Below, one piece after another: positions 7,123 to 15,872 of a stretch of 20,650 nucleotides of DNA. Position 1 is the stretch's first letter, and each line of letters opens with the position of its first letter. The translations under genes were made by a program, and so were the position numbers. Under the pieces are notes generated by a model. The model saw only the letters and a program-made list of their open reading frames with translations. It ran no database searches and was not told the origin of the DNA. This DNA comes from CAZILN01 sp964540005 (GTDB taxonomy: Bacteria; Bacteroidota; Bacteroidia; Bacteroidales; SM23-62), in contig CAZILN010000272.1 in assembly GCA_964540005.1 (NCBI GenBank), forward strand, positions 1-20,650. Reading direction: 5' to 3'.

Positions 7123-9615
7123 ATGAGAACAAGAATTATTGCTTCATGCATGATCATATGTGCACTGCAGTTATATACCGGGTGCACAAGAGTTAGCCCT
7201 GTCATTAGAATATCTGATTCCGCCTCGCAGCTGGAAACACTGGCTGCTAAAGAGATACGCCGGTACCTGTACCTGACAACAGGGGAATTACTGGAAATTA
7301 GGAATTCGGATGCCGGTACACAGCAGACCATCATCCTGAAGGTGGATGATCAGCTGGATACCCAGCAATACAGACTTAAAACCCTTGATAATCAGCTGGT
7401 TATTTCCGGTGGTTCGGACCATGGATTGCTTTACGGGGCGTATGAATTGGCGGAGCAGTTCGGGGTCCGCTTCTACCTGCACGGCGATGTTATCCCTGAT
7501 GAAAAAGTTGCCTTTAAAATTCCGGTGCTGGATATTGATGAGACACCCTTGTTCAATTTACGCGGTATCCAGCCTTTTCATGATTTTCCCGAAGGCCCGG
7601 ATTGGTGGAATGAATATGATTATAAAGCTGTTATTGCCCAACTGCTGAAAATGAAAATGAATTTCATCGGTTTTCATACCTATCCTGAAAACAAGGACTG
7701 GAACGGGAATGGGTACCGGCCGGCAGAACCTCTGGTCTGGATAGGAAAGGAGCCAGATGTTGATCAGCACGGTAATGTTAAAATAGCCTATCCTACAGCA
7801 CATTTTTATACCAATGACAGCACCTGGGGGTATGGCGTGGCCCGGACATCAGAGTTTTCCATGGGAGCGGGACAGATATTTGAATCCGATATTTTTGGTG
7901 CCGATTATATGAAAGGTATGCCCCCCTGGCCACGCAGCGAAGAAGAAAATATCCGGATCTTCAACCAGGCCGGGAAAATGTTTGGTGAGGTCTTTGGTTT
8001 TGCCGAGACCCTGGGGATCAATACCTGTATAGGAACTGAAACCCCGCTTGTAATCCCTGATGATATTAAAACTGAATACAGGATACATAATGAAACGGAT
8101 GATGAGATAAGAGAGCTATACAGGGGAATGTTCGGCCGTATCAGTAAGATCTACCCAATTGATTATTACTGGTTATGGACCCCTGAATACTGGACCTGGA
8201 GCCCAGTCAGTGACCAGGAGGTCATGCGGACTGAAATGGATATGCTCCTGGCATATGAAGTACTGGAAGATATGGGCAAGCCATTCCGGCTGGCTACCTG
8301 CGGGTGGGTGCTGGGTCCCCCGGAAGACCGTTCTCAATTCGACAACTCTCTTCCTAAAGACGTGCCCTTCAGTTGCATTAACCGTGGGGTGGGATACTCA
8401 CCTGTAGAGATCAGTTTTAAGGATGTCTCCGGGCGTCCGAAATGGTCCATCCCCTGGCTGGAAGACGATCCGGACATGATCTCGGCTCAGCTCTGGGCCG
8501 GCCGTATGCGTAAGGATGCCCTGGATTCCTGGCTATACGGCTGTGATGGTCTGCTGGGGATCCACTGGCGGACCCGGATGGTTGGTCCTAACATATCAGC
8601 CCTGGCAAAGGCAGCCTGGACGGCTGACGAATGGGCAGGTATGCAGGTTGAGGGAGTCAGGGACCTCCAGGTTGATGATTTTTACACGGACTGGGTTAAG
8701 ACGCAGTTTGGCCTTGATGACCAGGCACTGGTAGATCTTTTTATCTCTCTCGACAGCAAAGGATACGAAGCCAAAGAAGGACATAAGGGAGATGCTCCGC
8801 TTAATGCCTCACAGTGGATCGCGGGTCCGGGTTCCCTGATGATGAATGCAGGTATTAGTGATATCAAAGAACACATCAGCCGATATGGTTTTATAGGTGA
8901 GCTTGAATCATACAGGTGCAGGATCACAGGCAAGGGAAATATGGAACGCTTCAATTACTGGCTGCAATCATTCATGTTCAATGAGGCTATTCTTCAAACC
9001 GCCCTGACCAGGAAAGAGCTTGATCTGGTTATGGAGGAGATTGCCGCTGAACCTGATATGGCTAAAAAAGGGGAACTGGCCGGGGAAAAAGCCCTTGCTC
9101 TGCGTATGGAAATGGTTAAAAAATGGGCAGAGATGACGCGCATCCTCCTGTCAAAAATTACCACCAATGGAGAGCTTGGTACACTGGCCAACCTTGAACT
9201 GCATAATCTCAGGAAACTGGATTATCTTTACGGACATGATCCCTACCTTGAGGAACTGGGGATAGCCTTGCCACCAGACGCGTATCTTCCAAGTATGTAT
9301 GATGGCCCAACCAGGATTATTACCACCGGCTGTCCTTCTGTACTACTTGAGGGAGAGGATCTTTACCTGCGGGTGAGGGTCTTGTCCTCTGCCCGGGAAA
9401 TTCATGGAGAGCTGATGTGGCGGAGACTTGGCAGTGGGAAATTCTCAGCTGTTCAACTGGAGCGCGTCAACAGGAATGTATTCCAGGCAGGCATCCCGGC
9501 TGATGAGATAAAGGGGGATTTTGAATATTTTATTTCGGTGGATGCTGCCGGAGAGGAGATAATGTATCCGGTTACAGCACGAAATATCAACAATACTGCT
9601 GTAATATTGAAATAA
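7123..9615 (+). CDS. Putative glycoside hydrolase with GH67/GH20-like N-terminal domain, family not assigned
   Basis: An 830-residue exported protein; its signal ends at LYTGC (Cys21), a slightly non-canonical lipobox. Residues about 25-140 resemble the N-terminal domain of alpha-glucuronidases and hexosaminidases (LETLAAKEIRRYLYLTTGE, and VISGGSDHGLLYGAYELAEQ near 93-112). From about 143 a TIM-barrel-like region follows: FNLRGIQPFHDFPEGPDWWN, then LLKMKMNFIGFHTYPEN at 174-190. Candidate active-site segments rich in acids and aromatics include NTCIGTETPL (300-309), YYWLWTPEYWTW (348-359) and GCDGLLGIHWRTR (473-485). The C-terminal ~90 residues (from about 740) look like a small beta-sandwich. 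I do not recognise a characterised family, and no catalytic pair can be named. It sits 46 bp after the GH47 gene and 28 bp before the FAD oxidoreductase, so it probably acts on the same glycan. Confidence 0.65.
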   Translation: MRTRIIASCMIICALQLYTGCTRVSPVIRISDSASQLETLAAKEIRRYLYLTTGELLEIRNSDAGTQQTIILKVDDQLDTQQYRLKTLDNQLVISGGSDHGLLYGAYELAEQFGVRFYLHGDVIPDEKVAFKIPVLDIDETPLFNLRGIQPFHDFPEGPDWWNEYDYKAVIAQLLKMKMNFIGFHTYPENKDWNGNGYRPAEPLVWIGKEPDVDQHGNVKIAYPTAHFYTNDSTWGYGVARTSEFSMGAGQIFESDIFGADYMKGMPPWPRSEEENIRIFNQAGKMFGEVFGFAETLGINTCIGTETPLVIPDDIKTEYRIHNETDDEIRELYRGMFGRISKIYPIDYYWLWTPEYWTWSPVSDQEVMRTEMDMLLAYEVLEDMGKPFRLATCGWVLGPPEDRSQFDNSLPKDVPFSCINRGVGYSPVEISFKDVSGRPKWSIPWLEDDPDMISAQLWAGRMRKDALDSWLYGCDGLLGIHWRTRMVGPNISALAKAAWTADEWAGMQVEGVRDLQVDDFYTDWVKTQFGLDDQALVDLFISLDSKGYEAKEGHKGDAPLNASQWIAGPGSLMMNAGISDIKEHISRYGFIGELESYRCRITGKGNMERFNYWLQSFMFNEAILQTALTRKELDLVMEEIAAEPDMAKKGELAGEKALALRMEMVKKWAEMTRILLSKITTNGELGTLANLELHNLRKLDYLYGHDPYLEELGIALPPDAYLPSMYDGPTRIITTGCPSVLLEGEDLYLRVRVLSSAREIHGELMWRRLGSGKFSAVQLERVNRNVFQAGIPADEIKGDFEYFISVDAAGEEIMYPVTARNINNTAVILK

Positions 9616-9643
9616 TCATACTTATGATTTAAAAATCAAAACA

Positions 9644-11311
9644 ATGAAGCTACAACTATGGCAGATGCTGTTCATTTTAGCAGCAATTTTGTTCAACTCT
9701 TGTATAAAATCTGGAGAAACATCAGAGAATATCCTTGAAGCAGATGTGATTGTCTATGGCGGCACATCTGCAGCTGTTAGTGCAGCTGTCCAGGTCACAC
9801 GCATGGGAAAATCAGTCATCGTCGTATCACCGGACAAACACCTGGGAGGATTGACAGCAGGTGGGCTGGGTTGGACAGATACTGGTAATAAGGAAGTTAT
9901 CGGAGGCTTATCAAGGGAGTTTTATCACCGGCTATTCCTCGAATATCAGAAGCCTGAAACATGGGCATGGCAGGAAAGAGAGGAATATGGTAACACCGGA
10001 CAGGGAACTCCGGCCATTGACGGGGACCGGAAGACCATGTGGATATTTGAACCCCATGTGGCCGAAAAGGTATTTGAAGACCTGGTCTCGGAGCATGAAA
10101 TTGAAGTGTTCAGGGATGAGTGGCTGGACCGGGATAAAGGCCTTATTGTTGATGAAGGAAAAATAATCTCATTAACAACCCTGTCTGGAAAGGTTTATAA
10201 AGGATCAATATTCATTGATGCTACCTATGAAGGGGACCTGATGGCCGCTGCCGGTGTAAGTTATCACGTAGGCAGGGAAGCCTGTGATATATATGATGAA
10301 GAGTGGAACGGTGTCCAGACCGGGGTATTCCACCATGGACATTATTTTATGATGGACATTGATCCCTATGTTGTTCCCGGGGACCCGGATAGCGGGTTAT
10401 TACCCGGAATCTCGGACCAGGATCCGGGTAAAAATTGTGAAGGGGACCACAGGGTACAAGCCTATTGTTTTCGCACATGCCTGACCACACATCCGGAAAA
10501 CAGGGTAGCTTTTACCAGACCGGAAGAATACGACCCGGACCAGTATGAATTACTGATCAGGATACTCGATGCAGGATGGAGGGAAACCTTCTATAAGTTT
10601 GATCCGATACCCAACCTGAAAACGGATGTTAATAATCACGGTCCATTCAGTTTTGATAACATTGGAATGAATTATGACTACCCGGAAGCCTCATATGAAA
10701 GAAGACGTGAAATAATTAAAGAACACGTGGTATATCAGCAGGGACTGCTGTATTTCATCGCATACGATCCTAGGGTTCCTCAGGATGTCCGGACAAAAAT
10801 GCAGTTATGGGGTCTGTCTGCGGATGAATTCACGGATAATGGAAACTGGCCGCACCAGATTTATGTGCGGGAAGCAAGACGGATGACAGGAGAATACCTT
10901 ATGAATGAAAACGATATTCTGGGTAAGCGTAAGGTTCCCCGGCCGGTAGGTATGGGATCCTATACCATGGACTCCCATAATGTTCAGCGATATGTTACAC
11001 CCGGCGGTTTTGTGCAGAATGAAGGGGATATTGGAATACATCCACCGGTACCTTACCAGATCGATATGGGATCACTGATACCTAAAAGGGAGGAATGCAG
11101 GAACCTGCTGGTCCCGGTATGTGTCTCTTCATCACACATTGCCTTCGGTTCCATCAGGATGGAACCGGTGTTCATGATATTGGGACAAAGCGCTGCTACC
11201 ATGGCAGCCATGGCTGTAGATAAAGATATTGATGTCCAGGACATTGATTACAATGAACTTGAATCCTTGTTAATTAATGATGGGCAGGTATTAAGTCTGA
11301 AAAACCGGTAA
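9644..11311 (+). CDS. Secreted FAD-dependent oxidoreductase (PF12831-type) lipoprotein
   Basis: The 555-residue protein carries a lipoprotein signal with lipobox FNSC (Cys20), then a Rossmann FAD-binding start: ADVIVYGGTSAAVSAAVQV (33-51), with the glycine-rich turn as GGTSAA, and KHLGGLTAGGLGWTDTG (65-81), the hallmark of the FAD_oxidored family. Other family stretches are FIDATYEGDLMAAAGVSY (near 190-207) and, near the end, VSSSHIAFGSIRMEPVFMILGQSAATMAAMA. Members occur widely in glycan-degradation loci of Bacteroidota and Planctomycetes, but their substrates are largely unknown; some are loosely named xanthan lyase. An oxidation of a sugar or of a glycan decoration is an inference. The gene lies 28 bp after the putative glycoside hydrolase and 40 bp before the TonB receptor. 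Its base composition fits the upstream genes rather than the A+T-rich receptor. Confidence 0.83.
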   Translation: MKLQLWQMLFILAAILFNSCIKSGETSENILEADVIVYGGTSAAVSAAVQVTRMGKSVIVVSPDKHLGGLTAGGLGWTDTGNKEVIGGLSREFYHRLFLEYQKPETWAWQEREEYGNTGQGTPAIDGDRKTMWIFEPHVAEKVFEDLVSEHEIEVFRDEWLDRDKGLIVDEGKIISLTTLSGKVYKGSIFIDATYEGDLMAAAGVSYHVGREACDIYDEEWNGVQTGVFHHGHYFMMDIDPYVVPGDPDSGLLPGISDQDPGKNCEGDHRVQAYCFRTCLTTHPENRVAFTRPEEYDPDQYELLIRILDAGWRETFYKFDPIPNLKTDVNNHGPFSFDNIGMNYDYPEASYERRREIIKEHVVYQQGLLYFIAYDPRVPQDVRTKMQLWGLSADEFTDNGNWPHQIYVREARRMTGEYLMNENDILGKRKVPRPVGMGSYTMDSHNVQRYVTPGGFVQNEGDIGIHPPVPYQIDMGSLIPKREECRNLLVPVCVSSSHIAFGSIRMEPVFMILGQSAATMAAMAVDKDIDVQDIDYNELESLLINDGQVLSLKNR

Positions 11312-11351
11312 ACTCTCTTTAGCAAATAAAAAATAATTCGAAGAAAAGCAT

Positions 11352-13748
11352 ATGAACAAAACAATAAAAGGGCAAGTAAAATGGCGTTTATATGTTATTA
11401 TCCTATGCGTATTTTTGATCAAGGTATTTGTGGGTCCGGGTATATTTGCCCAGAAGAAACCAAAAGCGATGCACACCATAAGTGGCTATATTGAAGATAA
11501 ATCAAGTGGTGAAAAGTTATTGGGGGCAAATGTGTATAACCAGCACAACCTTATCGGCACAACATCAAATACCTATGGTTTCTTCAGTGTTACATTGGCC
11601 GAAGGGTCTGTTAAATTGGTAGCATCATTTGTTGGTTACAAGCGGTATGAGCAAGATATTGATCTTACATCTGATACAACTTTACATATAAAGCTTTTCC
11701 CTTCTATAGAAATAGAAGAAGTAAAAGTTGAAGCCAAAAAAAGGGAGTATAAGACGAGGTCGCAGCTAAGTGTAATAAAAGTCTCATCAAAGGAAGTAAA
11801 TAAAATACCAGCGCTACTTGGCGAAGTTGACTTGCTTAAGTCGCTGCAACTATTGCCTGGTGTGCAGTCGGGTACCGAGGGTTCAAGCGGTCTGGTTGTC
11901 AGGGGAGGAGGCACAGATCAGAACCTGATTATCCTGGATGGTGTGCCGGTATACAATGTCAACCACCTTTTTGGTTTTTTCTCGGTATTTAATGCTAAAG
12001 CCATTAAAGATGTCAGTTTGTATAAAAGTGGTTTCCCGGCAAGATATGGAGGCAGAGCATCGTCTGTTATTGATATTAATATGAAAGAAGGGAATAATAA
12101 AGAGTTAAAGGGTGAAGGATCAATAGGGCTTATATCTTCAAAATTCACTTTTGAAGGGCCATTGAAAAACGAAAACACATCATTTATTATCTCGGGCAGA
12201 AGAACATATCTTGATTTACTTGCAAAACCATTCCTGAAGACTGTTGAGGATGGTCGGACCAGTGAATATGGTTATTATTTCTACGATTTAAACATGAAAA
12301 TAAACCATAGATTTTCTGATAAAAGTCGACTTTTTCTAAGTTCATATATGGGAAATGATGTTTTTCATTACGATTTGGAAATAAAAGAAGATAAGGATGA
12401 GGTTAACATTCTGGATGAGTTGAAGTGGGGCAATATTACTACTAATTTACGTTGGAATTACATGGTGAGCAACAAGCTGTTTACCAACACTACCATATCA
12501 TACTCAAATTATCGTTTCTCGTTAAAAGATGAAAATAAAACAACGGAATATGATGGGACAAACAAGGAAATAACCCATAACTCGCTGGAGTTTCTAAACG
12601 GGATATATGACCTGAGTGCTAAGGTAGATTTTGATTATTTCCCCAATCATAATCATATTGTAAAATTTGGCACAGGTTATTATAACCATACTTTTGTGCC
12701 CTCTTCTTTCACGCAGAAAAAAGATCCGGGAAGGGATACTTCATACAGTATAAACATATCTGGCCACGAAGCCTTTATTTACCTGGAAGACGATATAGCT
12801 ATTGGTCAAAAAGCAAATGTAAATTTAGGATTTCATTATTCATTTTTTCGTACCGGAAAGAAAAATTATTATCATTTTCAACCCAGAGTTTCTGCGAAAT
12901 ATTCACCATGGATAAATTTAGCTTTTAAAGCTTCATATTCTAAAATGGTGCAATACCTGCAAACCAATTCATATTCAAGTATTTCTTTACCAATTGATTT
13001 ATGGGTGCCGTCTACAGATTCGCTTGATCCAATAGAGGCCAGTCATTATTCTTTTGGGATAGATTATCAATATACAAACAAATATAGCATAGGCGCAGAA
13101 GGTTTTTATAAAACCATGAAAAATGTAAAAGCATTTAAAGAAGGGGTAGCCCCAAATACTGAATTTTTGAATGACATTGTGCAAGGAATAGGATGGGCAT
13201 ATGGCATTGAGTTTATGATAAGGAAAAATGCAGGGAAAACTACAGGGTGGTTGGCCTATACCTGGTCAAACTCCTGGCGTAAATTTAATGGCATCAGTTT
13301 TAACCAAAAATTCCCTTATAAATACGACCGGAGAAATGATATCAGCTTGGTGGTAATGCATAAATTCAGCAATAGGATTGATTTGAGCGGGGCCTGGGTT
13401 TTTGGAACTGGGAATGCCATGAGTTTGTCAACGGAAAAATACATCTCTAATTTTGCGCTTGAAGCAAATAGCCCGGGCGAGATAGGCAAACCTCACATTC
13501 AACAATACGAAAGCAGGAATAATTACAGAATGCCCAATTATCATAGAATGGATATAGGTATTAATTTCCATAAAGAGAAAAAAAGAATTACCCGTACATG
13601 GAGTTTTGGTGCCTATAATTTATATAACAAGAAAAATGCTCTTTGGATTTTTTGGGACGATTCCGAGCGGTTCGCGAATAAAAAAGCCTTGTACCAAATA
13701 AGCTTATATCAGATAATACCTTATTTCACTTACAGTTTTATATTTTAA
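11352..13748 (+). CDS. TonB-dependent receptor with carboxypeptidase-regulatory-like N-terminal domain
   Basis: The 798-residue outer-membrane receptor has an unusually long N-terminal segment (signal anchor about 12-33, cleavage likely after FAQ). A CarboxypepD_reg-like domain follows at about 42-118 (HTISGYIEDKSSGEKLLGAN, TYGFFSVTLAEG). The plug is at about 135-245 (SLQLLPGVQSGTEGSSGLVV, GGGTDQNLIILDGVPVYN, SGFPARYGGRASSVIDI), then a beta-barrel to the C-terminal aromatic FTYSFIF. At about 800 residues it is shorter than SusC proteins and belongs to the type that pairs with DUF4249 lipoproteins; that partner begins 2 bp downstream. It imports a ligand using TonB energy; the ligand is not predictable. 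The gene is clearly richer in A+T, with more lysine, asparagine and isoleucine codons than the genes before it, suggesting separate acquisition. Confidence 0.92.
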   Translation: MNKTIKGQVKWRLYVIILCVFLIKVFVGPGIFAQKKPKAMHTISGYIEDKSSGEKLLGANVYNQHNLIGTTSNTYGFFSVTLAEGSVKLVASFVGYKRYEQDIDLTSDTTLHIKLFPSIEIEEVKVEAKKREYKTRSQLSVIKVSSKEVNKIPALLGEVDLLKSLQLLPGVQSGTEGSSGLVVRGGGTDQNLIILDGVPVYNVNHLFGFFSVFNAKAIKDVSLYKSGFPARYGGRASSVIDINMKEGNNKELKGEGSIGLISSKFTFEGPLKNENTSFIISGRRTYLDLLAKPFLKTVEDGRTSEYGYYFYDLNMKINHRFSDKSRLFLSSYMGNDVFHYDLEIKEDKDEVNILDELKWGNITTNLRWNYMVSNKLFTNTTISYSNYRFSLKDENKTTEYDGTNKEITHNSLEFLNGIYDLSAKVDFDYFPNHNHIVKFGTGYYNHTFVPSSFTQKKDPGRDTSYSINISGHEAFIYLEDDIAIGQKANVNLGFHYSFFRTGKKNYYHFQPRVSAKYSPWINLAFKASYSKMVQYLQTNSYSSISLPIDLWVPSTDSLDPIEASHYSFGIDYQYTNKYSIGAEGFYKTMKNVKAFKEGVAPNTEFLNDIVQGIGWAYGIEFMIRKNAGKTTGWLAYTWSNSWRKFNGISFNQKFPYKYDRRNDISLVVMHKFSNRIDLSGAWVFGTGNAMSLSTEKYISNFALEANSPGEIGKPHIQQYESRNNYRMPNYHRMDIGINFHKEKKRITRTWSFGAYNLYNKKNALWIFWDDSERFANKKALYQISLYQIIPYFTYSFIF

Positions 13749-13750
13749 TT

Positions 13751-14650
13751 ATGAGAATTATTCTCTTTCTGATGGCTGGTATGTTTCTGATTTGTTCCTG
13801 CGAAACAGAAATAGATATTGTTTTACCATCTGATGAAAAGAGAATAGTGATTAATAGCTTTTTTAATGATGAAGAATTCCTTTATGCTAATATTTCTTCA
13901 AACCAACCCTCAACAGATGGAGATACTGTTTTTTTTATTGACAATGCCTGTGTTTTGCTCTACGAAAATGATATTTTTCTTGACACCTTAAGCTTACTTT
14001 CCGATGGCAACTATGTTTCTAACAAGGTAATTCCTGAAACAAACATACCTTATAAATTAAAAGTGGAAGTACCTGGTTTAACAACTGCTACAACAGACTT
14101 TACGCGAATACCTGTTTCTGTTGAGAATTTTTCATTGGATACTTTTTCGTATGTGGACAATATTTCAAAGAGGGAATTCAGGCATGTAAGGATAAAATTT
14201 AAGGATATTGAAAATGCCACCAATTATTACTTGTTATATATGATATGGGTGGGCACACGCTACGAATATGATTCGGATAGTATTATAACAGACTCTGTAA
14301 AAACAAAAGTAGCTTATGGGTGGGGACAAGGTATTAATATTCCGCATACAGGCAGATTGTTATTTTCCGATGAATTCTTGGAAGGAGATACCATAGAGCA
14401 AAATTTATTTTTTAGAAAAAACATGTATGGTTCTGGCCTGGGCAAATTTGATAATTTAAAGGCATACTTTAAGCTATGTACAATAAGTGAAGAGTATTAT
14501 TTGTATGGCAAATCTTATTCCGAACAGCATAATAGCATTGACTATTCCATGTTTGTTGAACCTGTACCTGTTTATTCAAATATTAACAATGGTTATGGCA
14601 TTTTTGCTGGTTACGGGCAATGTATCGATTCTGTTTTTTATCGTGAATGA
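13751..14650 (+). CDS. DUF4249 domain lipoprotein, partner of the TonB receptor
   Basis: The 299-residue lipoprotein (signal with lipobox ICSC, Cys17) continues CETEIDIVLPSDEKRIVIN, the standard start of DUF4249 proteins. An immunoglobulin-like segment with NIPYKLKVEVPGLTTATTDF (about 96-115) follows, and it closes with NNGYGIFAGYGQ near the C terminus, again typical. DUF4249 proteins are Bacteroidota outer-membrane lipoproteins encoded next to a TonB-dependent receptor of this size; a SusD-like role as surface lid or substrate-binding partner is inferred, not proven. The start is 2 bp after the receptor stop, so translation is probably coupled. It shares the receptor's A+T-rich composition. 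About 144 bp of A+T-rich DNA follows, with only a weak hairpin. Confidence 0.9.
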   Translation: MRIILFLMAGMFLICSCETEIDIVLPSDEKRIVINSFFNDEEFLYANISSNQPSTDGDTVFFIDNACVLLYENDIFLDTLSLLSDGNYVSNKVIPETNIPYKLKVEVPGLTTATTDFTRIPVSVENFSLDTFSYVDNISKREFRHVRIKFKDIENATNYYLLYMIWVGTRYEYDSDSIITDSVKTKVAYGWGQGINIPHTGRLLFSDEFLEGDTIEQNLFFRKNMYGSGLGKFDNLKAYFKLCTISEEYYLYGKSYSEQHNSIDYSMFVEPVPVYSNINNGYGIFAGYGQCIDSVFYRE

Positions 14651-14725
14651 GAAATTATTTTTATTATATGTGTCAGAATATCACATAGTTATGAATATAA
14701 TAAAATGTATATTGTTGATAATTAG

Positions 14726-14740
14726 AGAATTATAAATTCT
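14726..14740 (+). terminator. Weak A+T-rich hairpin after the DUF4249 gene
   Basis: A perfect 6-bp inverted repeat (AGAATT, 3-nt loop, AATTCT) lies 76 bp after the DUF4249 stop. It contains no T-run and almost no G/C, so termination is uncertain. It is the only hairpin noticed in the 144 bp gap before the deacetylase gene. Confidence 0.2.
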
Positions 14741-14794
14741 GGTTATATCGAACTCATGTAATGTTATTTTCAAATAATTATAAAATTAAAACAT

Positions 14795-15745
14795 ATGAAA
14801 AGCAGTCACAATCTTACGTTATTCCCGGTATTATTGTTTGTTGGCTCTGCAGTCCTTGGCCAGGGATCACCCACTATTGCCGAACATCTTGGCTATCCTC
14901 CGGATGCAAAACTCCTCATAATCCATGCGGATGACCTTGGACTTTCACATTCGGCAAATGCGGCCAGTATATCTGCCTTTGAGAACAATGGCATCACCTC
15001 AGGAAGCATTATGGTTCCCTGTCCATGGTTTGCAGAATTTGCTTCATATGCCAAAGATCATCCTGGACTGGATGTTGGTATACATTTAACCCTGAATGCA
15101 GAATGGAAAAATTATAAATGGGATGGAGTAGCTCCTTCAAGTGAGATCCGGAGCCTGCTGGATGATGAAGGATATTTTTATGCCTCCACTGAAGAAGTAG
15201 GTCAGCATGCCGATCCGGTTGAAGCAGAAAAAGAATTCAGGGCACAGATAGAAAGAGCACTGGCTTTTGGCATTAAACCCACCCATTTCGATACCCATAT
15301 GGCCAGCGCCGGGGCCACACCCGAATTGATTCAGATCTACCTGAAACTTGGGAAGGAATATCAAACCCCGATACTCCTCCCACGTTTTTTTCTGCAGGGC
15401 CTGCCACCTGAGTCCAGGGAGGAAATAGCATCGGATTATGTTCTTCTGGATAATCTTCTGATGATGGGAACAATCCCTGAGGATAAAAGCTGGAACGAAG
15501 CCTATAAGCAAATGATAGAAAACATCAAACCCGGACTGAACGAGTTAATTGTTCACCTGGGATATGATGATGATGAGATGAAAGCCATAAGCGTTGATCA
15601 TGATGATTTTGGTGCAGCATGGCGGCAGCAGGATCTTGATTATGTGCTTAGTGAGGAGTTTCGTTCAGTGCTTAGAGAGAATGACATTCAAATGGTTGGC
15701 TGGAAAGAAATTCAGGATTATATACGTACTAAGGAGGCAAAATAA
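14795..15745 (+). CDS. Secreted YdjC/ChbG-family carbohydrate deacetylase
   Basis: The 316-residue protein has a cleavable signal peptide (about 1-22, cleavage near VLGQ), unusual for a family whose best-known members are cytosolic. The YdjC-fold motifs are complete: IIHADDLGLSHSAN (42-55, with Asp46 and Asp47), VGIHLTLN (94-101, His97), KPTHFDTHMA (161-170, His164 and His168) and ELIVHLGYDDDEM (250-262, His254). These correspond to the metal-binding and catalytic residues of ChbG/YdjC enzymes, which remove acetyl groups from N-acetylglucosamine units of chitobiose or chito-oligosaccharides. The expected site of action here is the periplasm. It follows the receptor pair by 144 bp on the same strand, and its base composition returns to that of the GH genes. 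The exact substrate is unknown. Confidence 0.87.
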   Translation: MKSSHNLTLFPVLLFVGSAVLGQGSPTIAEHLGYPPDAKLLIIHADDLGLSHSANAASISAFENNGITSGSIMVPCPWFAEFASYAKDHPGLDVGIHLTLNAEWKNYKWDGVAPSSEIRSLLDDEGYFYASTEEVGQHADPVEAEKEFRAQIERALAFGIKPTHFDTHMASAGATPELIQIYLKLGKEYQTPILLPRFFLQGLPPESREEIASDYVLLDNLLMMGTIPEDKSWNEAYKQMIENIKPGLNELIVHLGYDDDEMKAISVDHDDFGAAWRQQDLDYVLSEEFRSVLRENDIQMVGWKEIQDYIRTKEAK

Positions 15746-15760
15746 TAGACATAGTTCTTG

Positions 15761-15778
15761 TGAATAAGGAAATATTCA
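15761..15778 (+). terminator. Possible weak terminator hairpin after the deacetylase gene
   Basis: A perfect 6-bp inverted repeat (TGAATA, 6-nt loop, TATTCA) starts 16 bp after the deacetylase stop and is followed by a T-rich TCTTTTATT. The stem is A+T-rich and thus weak. It fits the end of the transcription unit before the sensor gene, but termination is not proven. Confidence 0.3.
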
Positions 15779-15800
15779 TCTTTTATTAATACTTCATAAT

Positions 15801-15872
15801 ATGAGACAGCTATTTAAAACAGTACCAGTCCTGTTACTGGTTTATGATTCCGTAAGGATGAACCATCCGTGA
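15801..15872 (+). other. Short open frame with signal-peptide-like start, probably a remnant or leader
   Basis: A 23-codon frame from ATG at 15801 reads MRQLFKTVPVLLLVYDSVRM and ends at TGA 15870-15872. Its basic start and hydrophobic VPVLLLV look like the beginning of an exported protein that breaks off. It lies 47 bp upstream of the sensor gene and overlaps two small hairpins (15824-15841 and 15856-15868). It may be a decayed gene start or a chance frame; no protein product is claimed. Confidence 0.2.

Noticed and set aside
11352..14650. Classical SusC/SusD pair
   Set aside because: The receptor is about 800 residues with no SusC-type length, and the partner has DUF4249 rather than SusD tetratricopeptide features.
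15818..15841. H-type pseudoknot formed by AACAG/CTGTT and ACCAGT/ACTGGT
   Set aside because: The stems interleave, but no nucleotides are left to span the 5-bp stem between 15835 and 15836, so both cannot form together; they are at most alternative hairpins.
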